From positions 1 to 40,921 of the forward strand of contig NZ_NEUF01000111.1 in NCBI RefSeq assembly GCF_002910915.1: a DNA stretch of 40,921 bases, written 5' to 3'. The notes beneath the pieces are model-generated. The model was not told where the DNA came from, did not search any database, and saw only the letters and a program-made list of their open reading frames with translations. This DNA comes from Streptomyces sp. SM10. GTDB lineage: Bacteria > Actinomycetota > Actinomycetes > Streptomycetales > Streptomycetaceae. A program made the translations under genes and the position numbers. Position 1 is the first letter of the stretch. Each line of letters opens with the position of its first letter. Shown here one piece after another: positions 15,531 through 26,173 of the stretch.

Positions 15531-17057
15531 TCACGGACGACGCAGTGCGTCGGACGCCGCGGTCGCGGCGGGTCCGGCCGCCAGCTCGGTCTCCAGCAGC
15601 TGCTTGCCGAGCAGTTCCGGGTCCGGAAGCTCCATCGGGTATTCGCCGTCGAAGCAGGCGCGGCAGAGTTTCGGCTTGTCGATCGTCGTGGCCTCGATCA
15701 TCGAGTCGATCGAGATGTAGGAGAGCGAGTCGGCACCCATGGAGGTGGCGATCTCGTCGACCGACATGCCGTTGGCGATCAGCTCGGCGCGCGTCGCGAA
15801 GTCGATGCCGAAGAAGCAGGGCCACTTCACGGGCGGGGAGGAGATCCTGATGTGGATCTCGGCGGCGCCCGCCTCGCGGAGCATCCTCACCAGGGCCCGC
15901 TGGGTGTTGCCACGGACGATCGAGTCGTCGACGACCACCAGGCGCTTGCCCTTGATGACTTCCTTGAGGGGATTCAGCTTCAGCCGGATGCCCAGCTGGC
16001 GGATGGTCTGTGAAGGCTGGATGAAGGTCCGGCCGACGTAGGCGTTCTTGACCAGTCCGGCTCCGAACGGAATTCCGCTCGCCTCGGCGTAGCCGATGGC
16101 CGCGGGAGTTCCCGACTCCGGTGTCGCTATGACCAGATCGGCCTCGACAGGGGCCTCGGCCGCCAGCTTCCGGCCCATCTCCACACGGGAGAGGTAGACG
16201 TTCCGACCGGCGATGTCGGTGTCGGGGCGGGCCAGGTAGACGTACTCGAAGACACAGCCCTTGGGCTTCGCTTCCGCGAAGCGCGTGGTGCGCAGCCCGT
16301 TCTCGTCGATGGCGACGAGCTCGCCCGGCTCGATCTCGCGGACGAAGCTGGCGCCGCAGATGTCGAGGGCGGCGGACTCGGAGGCCACCACCCAGCCACG
16401 CTCCAGGCGGCCGAGGACCAGGGGACGGATGCCCTGCGGGTCACGGGCGGCGTAGAGGGTGTGCTCGTCCATGAAGACGAGCGAGAAGGCGCCCTTGACG
16501 TCGGGGAGCACCTTGGCGGCGGCCTCCTCGATGGTCAGAGGCTTGTCGTCGCCGTCTCTCTGGCCGGCGAGCAGCGCGGTCACCAGATCGGTGTCGTTCG
16601 TCGCCGCGACCTGGGTGGCACGCCCGTCCTTGCGAGGAAGGTCGGCGACCATCTCGGCGAGCTGGGCCGTGTTGACCAGGTTGCCGTTGTGACCCAGGGC
16701 GATCGAGCCGTGCGCGGTGGCACGGAACGTCGGCTGCGCGTTCTCCCACACCGAGGCACCGGTGGTGGAGTAGCGGGCATGACCGACCGCGATATGGCCC
16801 TGGAGCGATCCCAGAGACGTTTCGTCGAAGACCTGCGAGACCAGTCCCATGTCCTTGAAGACCAGGATCTGGGACCCGTTGCTCACTGCGATGCCCGCGG
16901 ACTCCTGTCCACGGTGCTGCAGGGCATACAGTCCGAAATAGGTGAGCTTGGCGACCTCTTCGCCCGGAGCCCAGACACCGAAGACGCCGCAAGCGTCCTG
17001 GGGGCCTTTCTCTCCGGGGAGCAGGTCGTGGTTGAGTCGTCCATCACCACGAGGCAC
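15531..17057 (-). CDS. purF: Amidophosphoribosyltransferase
   Basis: 508 residues. Catalyses the first committed purine step: PRPP plus glutamine to phosphoribosylamine. It has a 22-residue propeptide (VPRGDGRLNHDLLPGEKGPQ, then DA), after which Cys23 in CGVFGVW becomes the N-terminal glutaminase nucleophile. YALQHRGQESAGI and HARYSTTG are glutaminase motifs, and VVVDDSIVRGNT is the PRPP loop. Cysteines in KWPCFFGID and KLCRACFDG indicate the Bacillus-type [4Fe-4S] form. The GTG at 17057 gives the known propeptide length. There is no Shine-Dalgarno site and a -10-like TACACT lies seven bases upstream, so the mRNA is probably leaderless. Confidence 0.98.
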   Translation of the reverse strand: MPRGDGRLNHDLLPGEKGPQDACGVFGVWAPGEEVAKLTYFGLYALQHRGQESAGIAVSNGSQILVFKDMGLVSQVFDETSLGSLQGHIAVGHARYSTTGASVWENAQPTFRATAHGSIALGHNGNLVNTAQLAEMVADLPRKDGRATQVAATNDTDLVTALLAGQRDGDDKPLTIEEAAAKVLPDVKGAFSLVFMDEHTLYAARDPQGIRPLVLGRLERGWVVASESAALDICGASFVREIEPGELVAIDENGLRTTRFAEAKPKGCVFEYVYLARPDTDIAGRNVYLSRVEMGRKLAAEAPVEADLVIATPESGTPAAIGYAEASGIPFGAGLVKNAYVGRTFIQPSQTIRQLGIRLKLNPLKEVIKGKRLVVVDDSIVRGNTQRALVRMLREAGAAEIHIRISSPPVKWPCFFGIDFATRAELIANGMSVDEIATSMGADSLSYISIDSMIEATTIDKPKLCRACFDGEYPMELPDPELLGKQLLETELAAGPAATAASDALRRP

Positions 17058-17064
17058 GGCACCG

Positions 17065-17070
17065 AGTGTA
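17065..17070 (-). promoter_or_regulatory. Probable -10 element of a leaderless purF promoter
   Basis: TACACT on the minus strand ends seven bases before the purF GTG, so transcription would start at or next to the start codon. No convincing -35 is seen 16-18 bases upstream. Confidence 0.5.
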
Positions 17071-17601
17071 GGCGAGATCGACCACCGGTCCGAATTGGAC
17101 GGCCGCCGGAATGGGGCCGACGGGGCGTCGGCGGAGCACCCCCGGCGGGGCCCGGACCGGCATCGGGTGATCACTCCGGGTGATCACGGCGCGGATCGTT
17201 CTCCGGTCCCGAACGCCCTCGAGGCAGTCGACGCCCGGGATGGGGGCCGGTTACCGGCGGGTGGCGCGGTCTGCCCGATCCGCCCCTGCCGGGCGGCCGG
17301 AGAGCCGCGCCCGGCGCCCACTCGGGGGGTGGCCGGGCGCTCGTTTCGTGGTGAGCCTCACACTGCCGGGTGTCGGCGTGGACCCCCGTGAGCCGTTCCG
17401 GAGCGCTTCCGGCCGTCCGTTCGAGGCCGCCCCCTCCAGGCCGGCCGCCACTCGCGCACCGAGCGGTGCCGGCGGATCCGCCGGCGTGGGACGGATGTCC
17501 GAGCCGGCGGAGCTGCGGGCGTCGTGGGAGAGGGCGGACGCCGGCCTGCTCCCCTGTCCCACCGGCGCGTGAGCTGGTCGTAGCGGACGCGCCCCGGCCG
17601 G
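17071..17601. other. Gene-free stretch upstream of purF with two dyad elements
   Basis: About 530 bases without a frame I can support. Two 8-bp palindromes GTGATCAC lie at 17167-17174 and 17180-17187, in phase 13 bases apart and about 115 bases upstream of purF. A perfect 18-bp palindrome GCCGGCGGATCCGCCGGC is at 17468-17485. The first pair is a candidate operator; the second may simply be a hairpin near the end of the next transcript. Confidence 0.45.
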
Positions 17602-18456
17602 TCATCGCCCGGTCGCCGCCGGGGCGGACGCGTCGATTCCCTTGCCGCTCTTCGCCGCGACCGACAAGGAGCGGTGATCGATCGCGTACGTCGTCCTCCC
17701 GTCGAGCACAGCGAGCAGGGCGCGCTCCAGCTCCATCTCGGGGCCCGGGCACATCTTCCTGGTGGAGGTGAGCGGGCCGAAGGTCAGGGTGGAGCCGGAG
17801 ACCTTCGCCGTGCCGTGGAAGGAGTTGCAGCCGAGACTGCCCTCAACCGAGCCGTCCTTGCCGAAGGTCAGGTGCGCCTTGTCCTCCGTGCCGGCGGGCA
17901 GGGAGGACGCGGTGCTGCCGGACACCAGGCCGGTGACCTTCCAGGCGGTGCCGGTGAGCGGGGCGGGCGGCTCGGAGGTGAGGGCCATCGCGTCGCCCTC
18001 GGGAGTGGTCAGGGTCAGGGTCTTCTCGTCGCTCCGGCCCGCCACGGCGGCCTTGAGCTCACCGCGGAAGGTGCGGCCCATCGCGGTCTCGAACCGCTGC
18101 ACGTCCTCCTCGCACGCCATGTCGGTGGTCGTGCTCCGCCCGACGGTCATCCCGGCGCCGTCGACCCGGACGTCGGCGGTGAAACGGTTGCAGCCCAGAC
18201 TGCCGGTGGCCTTCCCCTCGGAGTCGATCTCGACGTGGGCCCCCTCGGGTGCGGCGGTCCTCTTCCCGCCGACGGTCAGGGAGGACACCTTCCAGTGGAC
18301 ACCGGTCACGGGCACCTCCGTCCGCACGGTGCCGCCGCCGTCCCCGGAGTCCCCGGACCCCGCTCCGGAACCCGACTCCGTGCCGCAGGCGGCGAGGGGG
18401 AGGGCCAGAACACCGAGAACACCGAGAACACCGACGGTCATACGTTGTGTGCGCAT
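17602..18456 (-). CDS. Lipoprotein with two META domains
   Basis: 284 residues. A lipoprotein signal (hydrophobic VLGVLGVLALPLAAC, lipobox LAAC) is followed by a Gly/Ser linker and two tandem META (HslJ-like) domains. Each carries the family's GSLGCN motif (ATGSLGCNRFTADV and EGSLGCNSFHGTA) and a downstream conserved Cys (TDMACEEDV, RKMCPGPE). META domains are small beta folds found in heat-shock and secreted proteins; their exact job is unknown. ATG at 18456 was chosen because it gives a proper signal. It is the last gene of a minus-strand run starting with the SCP-like gene 38 bases upstream. Confidence 0.88.
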   Translation of the reverse strand: MRTQRMTVGVLGVLGVLALPLAACGTESGSGAGSGDSGDGGGTVRTEVPVTGVHWKVSSLTVGGKRTAAPEGAHVEIDSEGKATGSLGCNRFTADVRVDGAGMTVGRSTTTDMACEEDVQRFETAMGRTFRGELKAAVAGRSDEKTLTLTTPEGDAMALTSEPPAPLTGTAWKVTGLVSGSTASSLPAGTEDKAHLTFGKDGSVEGSLGCNSFHGTAKVSGSTLTFGPLTSTRKMCPGPEMELERALLAVLDGRTTYAIDHRSLSVAAKSGKGIDASAPAATGR

Positions 18457-18494
18457 GGCGTTGGGACGGAACGAGTGGGCGATCCGGTTCCCTC

Positions 18495-19292
18495 TCAGCC
18501 CATCAGCGGAAGGAGCGGTGCGAGGTCGGCCCGCTCGCCACTGGCGCTGACCTGCGCCGCTTCGAGAGCCTCCGCCCACCCCGTACGTCCTGTGGCCAGC
18601 CGGATCCAGGTGAGCGGGTCCGTCTCCACGACGTTGGGCGGCGTCCCCCGGGTGTGCTTGGGGCCCCCGATGCACTGGACGACGGCGAACGGGGGGACGC
18701 GTACCTCGACGGAGCCGCCCGGCGCCCGGTCCGCCAACGCGTCGGCGAGCAGCCGGGTGCAGGCCGCGAGCGCCTGACGGTCGTAGGGGATGTCGAGGCC
18801 GGTCGCCCGGTGGAGGTCGTCGGTGTGGACGACGAGCTCGACGGTGCGGGTGACCAGGAAGTCGCCCAGCCGCATCGTCCCCGACCGGGTCGTCACCAGC
18901 CGGTCACCGGCGTCCGCGGGCACCAGCTCGGCGAACCGGGCCGACGTCTCCTCGTACAGCGCGTCGAGGTCGGGCCGTCCCTCGGCCAGTTCCCGGGTGT
19001 GGTCGGCGATGCCCGCGGAGCCGCCGGTGGTGGAGAACGGCCACTCCAGCAGGGAGACCTCCGGCTTGGGGCCCCTCGGCGCCGGCAGCTCCATGGCCCG
19101 GCTCGCCCGCTCCAGGGCCATGATCAGGTGTGCCGCGAGCTCCCGCACCGTCCACTCTCCCAGCCCCGGCAGAGCGAGCTGCTCCGCCGTCAGGCCGCGC
19201 ACGGCGTCCCTCACGTGAGCGAACTGGGCCAGGACGGCGGTCCTGGTCCGGGTGACGTCGTAGGCGCGGGGGCGCTTCTTGGCCGGTGGCAT
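18495..19292 (-). CDS. Maleylpyruvate isomerase-type (mycothiol-dependent) / SCP-like protein
   Basis: 265 residues. The N-terminal part is the DinB/MDMPI four-helix fold: LTAEQLALPGLGEWTVRELA, then AHLIMALERA, with later TVELVVHTDDLHRAT carrying the family's metal-ligand histidines. The C-terminal part (VEVRVPPFAVVQCIGGPKHT to DPLTWIRLATGRTGW) matches the SCP2-like domain often fused in actinobacteria. Members use mycothiol or are of unknown substrate. ATG at 19292 begins MPPAKKRPRAYDVTRTRTAV. The gene lies 37 bases downstream of the membrane protein gene, on the same strand. Confidence 0.8.
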   Translation of the reverse strand: MPPAKKRPRAYDVTRTRTAVLAQFAHVRDAVRGLTAEQLALPGLGEWTVRELAAHLIMALERASRAMELPAPRGPKPEVSLLEWPFSTTGGSAGIADHTRELAEGRPDLDALYEETSARFAELVPADAGDRLVTTRSGTMRLGDFLVTRTVELVVHTDDLHRATGLDIPYDRQALAACTRLLADALADRAPGGSVEVRVPPFAVVQCIGGPKHTRGTPPNVVETDPLTWIRLATGRTGWAEALEAAQVSASGERADLAPLLPLMG

Positions 19293-19329
19293 GCAGGCGA
19301 GACTAACCGGCGGGTCCGACAGCGCCCGA

Positions 19330-20592
19330 TCACCTCCGGGCGAAGTCCGCCGCTTCGGGGAGGACGACGCCGGTGCAGCCACGACGCTCGGTCGCGTCCT
19401 CGACGTACGCGCGGAACAGGGGTTCGAGCCGGTCGCGGAGGATGCGGTCGTACGGATAGGACACCTGCATCAGGTGCAGGGCGGGTCGGCCGTCGCACAC
19501 GGAGGAGGCCCACCAGGTGAACTCGTCCGTCCCCGCGGTGCCGGGACGGATCGAGGTCCTGTTCTGCAAGCCGGTCCGTATGCCTCGGGTGCCGTCGCCG
19601 ACGACCGTCTCGGTCTTCACCCACAGGGGAGAGTTCGAGAGCACGATGCCGAGGTCCCGGGGACGCTCGGTGGTCTTCTCGTAGGCGGGCCAGATCCTCC
19701 GGGTCTCGTCCTCGCCGAGTGCGAGCAGGCAGGCGTCGTGGGCGCTCGCCTTCCCTGCCGGCGAGGCGAGTGCGCGGTCGGGAAGCGAACCGCGCCCCTC
19801 GGCGGCTATGAGGCGGCCGTACCAGGCACACGTGCCGCCCGCCCCGTCCGCCGGGGCGAGCGCGAAGACCGGCTCGGGGAACTCGGCCGGAAGCGCGGGG
19901 AGTTCGGACGGGCATCCCTGCTCCTCGGCGGCCCTCTCCACTGCCTGCCGCGCCAGACCGGCCAGCGTACGGCGGTCCTCGGGCGTCGCAAGGTCCGCGT
20001 ACTTGGCGATGGCCGAGGCCTCGACGGAGGAGAGCCCGCCGCCGTCCGCGCACAGCGCCCTGGCCGTCACCATGTGGCTCTCGTACTCACCGAGACCGCC
20101 ATCGCCCAGAGGGTGCGGCACCGCGTGGTCGGCTGCGGCCGTGATGTCGTCCACACCGCCGCGGCGCAGGTCGAAGGGGTCGTCGTCGAGAGCGGCCTGG
20201 CGTTCGTCGTCGTTCGGGTCGGCCGGATACATGGTGAGGGTCAGGGCGAAGTGCCCGTACGTCGTTCCCGGCTCGCCCACCCGGTACACGACGCAGTTGC
20301 TGACCCGCCGGGCGGTGTCGATCCGGTAGCGGTCCGCGAGCTCCACGCGGCCGACGTCACCGTTCAGCCCGAGCACCGCGTCCGGATCGACGAGGCCGCC
20401 GCACCCCGCCTCGATGCGCTCCCGGCTCTCGGACCGGGCGCGGAGATCGGACAGCTGTGTGACGACGGCCCAGACGCTCAGGCCGATTCCCGCCACGGCG
20501 ACCAGGCAGAACAGCGCGTTCAAGACCTTCGGCGGGCGCCGGGACGGCTCCTCGGCAGGCCCGGACGCCCCGGCAGATTTCGTCTCGTCCAT
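19330..20592 (-). CDS. Membrane-anchored Streptomyces protein of unknown function
   Basis: 420 residues: cytoplasmic tail rich in Ser and Pro, one transmembrane segment near 25-43 (NALFCLVAVAGIGLSVWAVV), then a long extracytoplasmic domain with seven or so cysteines spread along it (for example GCGGLVD, SNCVVYRV, QGCPSELP, GTCAWYGR, DACLLAL, RRGCTGVV), suggesting disulfides. No known enzyme motif is seen. GGGGG precedes the ATG at 20592. It sits between an M23-like gene and an SCP-like gene on the same strand, each gap about 40 bases, so co-transcription is likely. Confidence 0.8.
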   Translation of the reverse strand: MDETKSAGASGPAEEPSRRPPKVLNALFCLVAVAGIGLSVWAVVTQLSDLRARSESRERIEAGCGGLVDPDAVLGLNGDVGRVELADRYRIDTARRVSNCVVYRVGEPGTTYGHFALTLTMYPADPNDDERQAALDDDPFDLRRGGVDDITAAADHAVPHPLGDGGLGEYESHMVTARALCADGGGLSSVEASAIAKYADLATPEDRRTLAGLARQAVERAAEEQGCPSELPALPAEFPEPVFALAPADGAGGTCAWYGRLIAAEGRGSLPDRALASPAGKASAHDACLLALGEDETRRIWPAYEKTTERPRDLGIVLSNSPLWVKTETVVGDGTRGIRTGLQNRTSIRPGTAGTDEFTWWASSVCDGRPALHLMQVSYPYDRILRDRLEPLFRAYVEDATERRGCTGVVLPEAADFARR

Positions 20593-20633
20593 GACAGGCC
20601 CCCGTACGACGACAACGCGTGACGCCCGGCAAG

Positions 20634-21461
20634 CTACCAGGCGTCACGGACGGTCTCTCCGACCGTGAACGCCTCACCTCCGGCCGGTACGCCGATGCCC
20701 CGCCAGGTGAAGGGGATTCCGCGCGCCACGTCGAGGTCGGGGTGGTCCATCAACTGGAAGTGCACGTGCGGCTCGGTGGAGTTGCCCGAATTCCCGCAGT
20801 GGGCGAGCACCTGTCCGGCCCGGACGGTGTCCCCCGCCCCGACCTGGAGGGACCCGCGCCGGAGATGGGCGTACGCGGCGTACGTCCCGCCGCCGAGGTC
20901 GAGGACGACGTGGTTGCCGACGATCCAGCGGGCGCCCGCCATGTCGCGCAGGGACGCCTCCACCAGCATCAGATACGCCAGCGCCGGACCGGAGTTCCGG
21001 CTGAGGTGGTCGCGCCGGCCGTCGCTCGCGTGCACGACGGTGGCGTCCGCCACCGCGACGAGCGGGGCGCCGAAGGCCGGGAAGTCGCGGTTGGGCCGGG
21101 CGACCGGCCACAGCCACCGGAAGGGCGGACGGCCGCCCTCCTCGGGTTCGGCCACGATGTCGATCGCGTAGGTCTGCCCGTAGCCGTGGGTGCCGTGACT
21201 GGGGACCTTGTCGGCCGGGCTGTTGAGCGCGACCCAGCGCCCGGACACCGGGGCACCCACCTCGACGGCCGGCCGGTCCTGCGCGAGGCCCCGACGGCCG
21301 CGGCGGCCAAGCAGGAGGCCGATGAGGACCGCGGCCGCGGCGGGCACGAGGACCAGCCAGAACGGGATGGCCTCCCCGGTGAGGACGTCGGCCACCACCA
21401 GGGCGACGAACGCGAGCCAGCAGCAGCGGTAGAGGATCATCGTGGCCTTACGTGCGGACAT
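20634..21461 (-). CDS. Membrane M23 (LytM-type) peptidase-like protein
   Basis: 275 residues. Two hydrophobic segments form an N-terminal membrane hairpin (about 8-27 and 32-51), followed by an M23 domain. It has SHGTHGYGQTYAIDI (the H..D metal pair), VGNHVVLDLGGGTYAAYAHL and the HVHFQLMD motif, which holds the HxH ligand. The metal set looks complete, so peptidoglycan endopeptidase activity is plausible. GAGGGGG precedes the ATG. It begins 30 bases after the ArsR-type gene and is probably in its operon, which would place a cell-wall enzyme under that regulator. Confidence 0.85.
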   Translation of the reverse strand: MSARKATMILYRCCWLAFVALVVADVLTGEAIPFWLVLVPAAAAVLIGLLLGRRGRRGLAQDRPAVEVGAPVSGRWVALNSPADKVPSHGTHGYGQTYAIDIVAEPEEGGRPPFRWLWPVARPNRDFPAFGAPLVAVADATVVHASDGRRDHLSRNSGPALAYLMLVEASLRDMAGARWIVGNHVVLDLGGGTYAAYAHLRRGSLQVGAGDTVRAGQVLAHCGNSGNSTEPHVHFQLMDHPDLDVARGIPFTWRGIGVPAGGEAFTVGETVRDAW

Positions 21462-21491
21462 GGTGTCCCCCTCGGTCTCGGCGTGCGGCTC

Positions 21492-22019
21492 TCACGGCCG
21501 GGCGGCCGTGAGCACCACCAGCAGCGGCACCACGCGGACACCGGGCACCTCGTAGCGACCGCGCCCCGTCGTGTGCAGCCAGCCCGCGCCGGTCAGCAGG
21601 CGCAGATGGTGGTAGATCTGTCCGGTCGTGCCCGTGTCGTCCGACTCGGCCAGCTCGGCGGCCGTGCGCCGGCCGCCGAGGATCTCGCGGAGCAGCCGCA
21701 GCCGGACCGGGTGCCCCAGCGCGGCCAGGGGCTCGGCGGCTTCCGCCCAGTCGGGACGGTCCTCGTCCGCGCTCCCCAGGAGTCCCGCGGTGAGCGCGCC
21801 GTACTGCCACTCGTAGCGCTCGCCGGCCGGCAGCTTCACCGCGCCCGTGAAGAGCACCCCGCCGTCGGCCGCGGCCTCCCCGACCTGTTCGAGCTGGTCC
21901 TTCAGCCCGTCCAGCGCCCAGAAGTCCCCGACCCCCAGCTCGGGCTTCCCGCCCCCGGCAGCCGACTCCAGCACCGCGAGGCGGCGCTCCAGTTCGGCGA
22001 CACGGTCCTCGAGCTCCAT
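21492..22019 (-). CDS. ArsR-type winged-helix regulator
   Basis: 175 residues. It starts with a short coiled coil (MELEDRVAELERRLAVLESA) and a linker. The C-terminal winged helix is LAALGHPVRLRLLREILGGR, AELAESDDTGTTGQIYHHLR and LLTGAGWLHTTGRGRYEVPG. The order matches ArsR/HTH_20-type repressors, here with no obvious metal-binding cysteines. ATG at 22019 is preferred because AAGGTGGA precedes it; a GTG at 22028 is in frame. A perfect 16-bp palindrome lies directly upstream and overlaps the promoter, so autorepression is likely. The M23 gene follows after 30 bases. Confidence 0.85.
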   Translation of the reverse strand: MELEDRVAELERRLAVLESAAGGGKPELGVGDFWALDGLKDQLEQVGEAAADGGVLFTGAVKLPAGERYEWQYGALTAGLLGSADEDRPDWAEAAEPLAALGHPVRLRLLREILGGRRTAAELAESDDTGTTGQIYHHLRLLTGAGWLHTTGRGRYEVPGVRVVPLLVVLTAARP

Positions 22020-22029
22020 TACTTCCACC

Positions 22030-22045
22030 TTACGTAATTACGTAA
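22030..22045. promoter_or_regulatory. Perfect 16-bp palindromic operator upstream of the ArsR-type gene
   Basis: TTACGTAATTACGTAA reads the same on both strands and is strikingly AT-rich for this genome. It ends just before the ribosome binding site; TTGATT further upstream could be the -35. Its position suits binding by the regulator it precedes. Confidence 0.75.
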
Positions 22046-22073
22046 TTTTAATCAACAGGTATCTCGGAAACGA

Positions 22074-22110
22074 CGAAGCCCCCGTCCGGTCGACCCGGAC
22101 GGGGGCTTCG
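22074..22110 (-). terminator. Terminator of the purSQL transcript
   Basis: 16-bp stem (arms 22074-22089 and 22095-22110, CGAAGCCCCCGTCCGG with its complement) and loop TCGAC, 14 bases after the purL stop. It separates purL from the ArsR-M23 operon on the same strand. Confidence 0.88.
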
Positions 22111-22123
22111 GTACAGGCAGAAC

Positions 22124-24369
<2,246 letters not shown>

Positions 24370-24373
<4 letters not shown>

Positions 24374-25050
24374 GCGTTGACCAGCTTCTTGATGATCGAG
24401 GTGAAGAAACCCAGGCCGTCGGTGCGACCGGTGCCGATCAGCGGCTCGACGGCGTGCTCCGGGTGCGGCATCAGACCGACGATGTTGCCCGCGGCGTTGG
24501 TGATGCCGGCGATGTCGCGCAGCGAGCCGTTCGGGTTGACGTCGGCGTAGCGGAAGGCGACGCGGCCCTCGGCCTCCAGCTCGTCGAGCGTGTGCTCGTC
24601 GGCGGTGTAGCGGCCGTCCACGTTCTTCAGCGGTACGGAGATCTCCTGGCCCGCCGTGTAGTCCGAGGTCCAGGCGGTCTCCGCGTTCTCCACCCGCAGC
24701 TTCTGGTCGCGGCAGACGAAGTGGAGGTGGTTGTTGCGCAGCATCGCGCCGGGCAGCAGGTGTGCCTCGGTCAGGATCTGGAAGCCGTTGCAGATACCGA
24801 GGACCGGCATGCCGGCCTTCGCCTGCTCGATGACGGTCTCCATGACCGGCGAGAAACGCGAGATGGCGCCGGCGCGCAGATAGTCGCCGTAACTGAATCC
24901 GCCCGCCAGGATGACCGCGTCGACCTGGTGGAGGTCCTTGTCACGGTGCCAGAGGGATACGGGTTCGGCACCCGCGATCCGCACGGCCCGCAGGCTGTCC
25001 TGGTCGTCGAGCGTGCCGGGAAAAGTGACGACGCCGATACGGGTGGTCAC
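24370..25050 (-). CDS. purQ: Phosphoribosylformylglycinamidine synthase, glutaminase subunit
   Basis: 226 residues, class I glutamine amidotransferase that feeds ammonia to PurL. The nucleophile is Cys87 in VLGICNGFQ, with the His-Glu pair in [11 protein letters not shown] near residue 200. [15 protein letters not shown] is the PurQ signature. The GTG start at 25050 overlaps the purS stop by four bases, and its own stop overlaps the purL start, so the three subunits are translated as a coupled set. Confidence 0.98.
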
Positions 25051-25298
25051 TTCTCCTCCTCCACCTTGACGGTGAAGTCCTCGATGACGGTGTTGGCGAG
25101 GAAGGTCTCGGCCATCTCGTTAATGCGGGCGAGGGCGGCATCGTCGACCGGCCCCTCGACCTCGAGCTCGAAACGCTTTCCCTGGCGAACGTCCGCGATT
25201 CCGTCGAAGCCGAGACGGGGCAGTGCGCGCTGCACAGCCTGTCCCTGCGGGTCGAGGATCTCCGGCTTGAGCATGACGTCGACTACGACGCGTGCCAC
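25047..25298 (-). CDS. purS: Phosphoribosylformylglycinamidine synthase, PurS subunit
   Basis: 83 residues, the bridging subunit of the PurS-PurQ-PurL complex. [40 protein letters not shown] and KRFELEVEG form the PurS fold. GTG at 25298 follows GGGAG and gives the usual length. First gene of the operon; a -10-like TAGAAT lies about 87 bases upstream. Confidence 0.97.
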   Translation of the reverse strand: MARVVVDVMLKPEILDPQGQAVQRALPRLGFDGIADVRQGKRFELEVEGPVDDAALARINEMAETFLANTVIEDFTVKVEEEK

Positions 25299-25384
25299 TG
25301 GCACTCCCGATGTGGTGTGGTGCGGCTGTGTCTCCGAGGGGTTCCCCAGATCCCCGCGGGTCCACTCAGCGTACCTGGCCTGAA

Positions 25385-25390
25385 ATTCTA
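25385..25390 (-). promoter_or_regulatory. Probable -10 of the purSQL promoter
   Basis: TAGAAT on the minus strand, a good match to the Streptomyces -10. No clear -35. It would give a leader of about 80 bases before purS. Confidence 0.4.
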
Positions 25391-25527
25391 CGCGGGTAGA
25401 TATCGGACGGGCGCGATCACGGCGAGATATCGGAAGGTGACGGCCCGGGAAAAGTCCTGGGAAAAAAATCTTCCCGCCGATTGCGGACGGGTGCACCTGG
25501 GCAACACGCTGATGCAATTGGCCGGGC

Positions 25528-25557
25528 TTCACAATGCGGCTCCCGCCGCTGTACAAA
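25528..25557 (+). promoter_or_regulatory. Probable promoter of the Lsr2-like gene
   Basis: TTCACA (25528-25533) and TACAAA (25552-25557) spaced 18 bases, inside a stretch (about 25380-25610) that is AT-richer than its neighbours and includes an A-run near 25460. The leader would be about 120 bases. Confidence 0.4.
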
Positions 25558-25685
25558 TGAATACCGGAGAAAGCACGATTGCTCCGGAACAGTCGACACC
25601 TGTCGATCCGCATCCGCCCAGCCGCCGGAAGGCCGGCATCGACGCATGTCAGACGCGACGATGCCGCAGGAAAGGACCGATATCC

Positions 25686-26021
25686 GTGGCTCAGCGCGTC
25701 GTGGTCACACTCTCCGACGACATCGACGGGGGAGAAGCTGCGGAAACGGTCACCTTCTCCCTGGACGGGAAGTCGTACGAGATCGACCTCAATCCCGCCA
25801 ATGCAGAGAAACTGCGTAAGGCGCTGGCCCCGTACGTCACGGCCGGCCGAAAGCAGACAAATACCGGCAAGGGCGGCAAGGCTCCGGTGGCGTACCACCA
25901 CACGTCGCTCGCGCCGGACCCCGCGGCCGTGCGCGCCTGGGCCCGCTCGCACCGGATGGAGGTGCCGGCCCGCGGCCGGATCCCCAAGAAGGTCTACGAG
26001 GCGTTCGACGCCGCCAGTTGA
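25686..26021 (+). CDS. Lsr2-like nucleoid-associated protein
   Basis: 111 residues. N-terminal dimerisation domain (VAQRVVVTLSDDIDGGEAAE, TVTFSLDGKSYEIDLNPANA), a basic linker (TAGRKQTNTGKGGKAPVAYH), and a C-terminal DNA-binding domain VRAWARSHRMEVPARGRIPK with the RGR hook that reads the minor groove of AT-rich DNA. Lsr2 proteins silence horizontally acquired, AT-rich DNA. I believe this is the second Lsr2 paralogue of Streptomyces (LsrL), not the main silencer, judging by its place beside purS. GTG at 25686 follows GGAAAGGA. Its own upstream region is AT-rich, which suggests self-control. Confidence 0.93.
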   Translation: MAQRVVVTLSDDIDGGEAAETVTFSLDGKSYEIDLNPANAEKLRKALAPYVTAGRKQTNTGKGGKAPVAYHHTSLAPDPAAVRAWARSHRMEVPARGRIPKKVYEAFDAAS

Positions 26022-26093
26022 GACCAGCGCCCGGAATGTTCTGTTCCGTCAGGGCCTCCGCGGACGCCCCGGACGACACCTCGGGGAGCCGAC

Positions 26094-26124
26094 TTGCACA
26101 ACACCCCTGCAGGTCGGCTAGAGT
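26094..26124 (+). promoter_or_regulatory. Probable promoter of the unusual tRNA-Gly
   Basis: TTGCAC at 26094-26099 and TAGAGT at 26119-26124, about 18-19 bases apart, 50 bases before the tRNA. A clear promoter argues that the tRNA is expressed. Confidence 0.6.
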
Positions 26125-26173
26125 CTGGAGCACGCCGAAGGGCAAGGCCGAAAAGCCGGGCCCGACGCAGCGT

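Noticed and set aside
17058..17174. Longer purF protein starting 39 codons upstream
   Set aside because: The added residues are Arg/Pro/Ser-rich, and the GTG at 17057 gives the conserved propeptide and fits the -10 position.
17251..17562. A 103-codon minus-strand frame upstream of purF
   Set aside because: Composition is Arg/Pro/Gly/Ser-rich with no recognisable motif or clear ribosome binding site, and overlapping frames on both strands are equally open.
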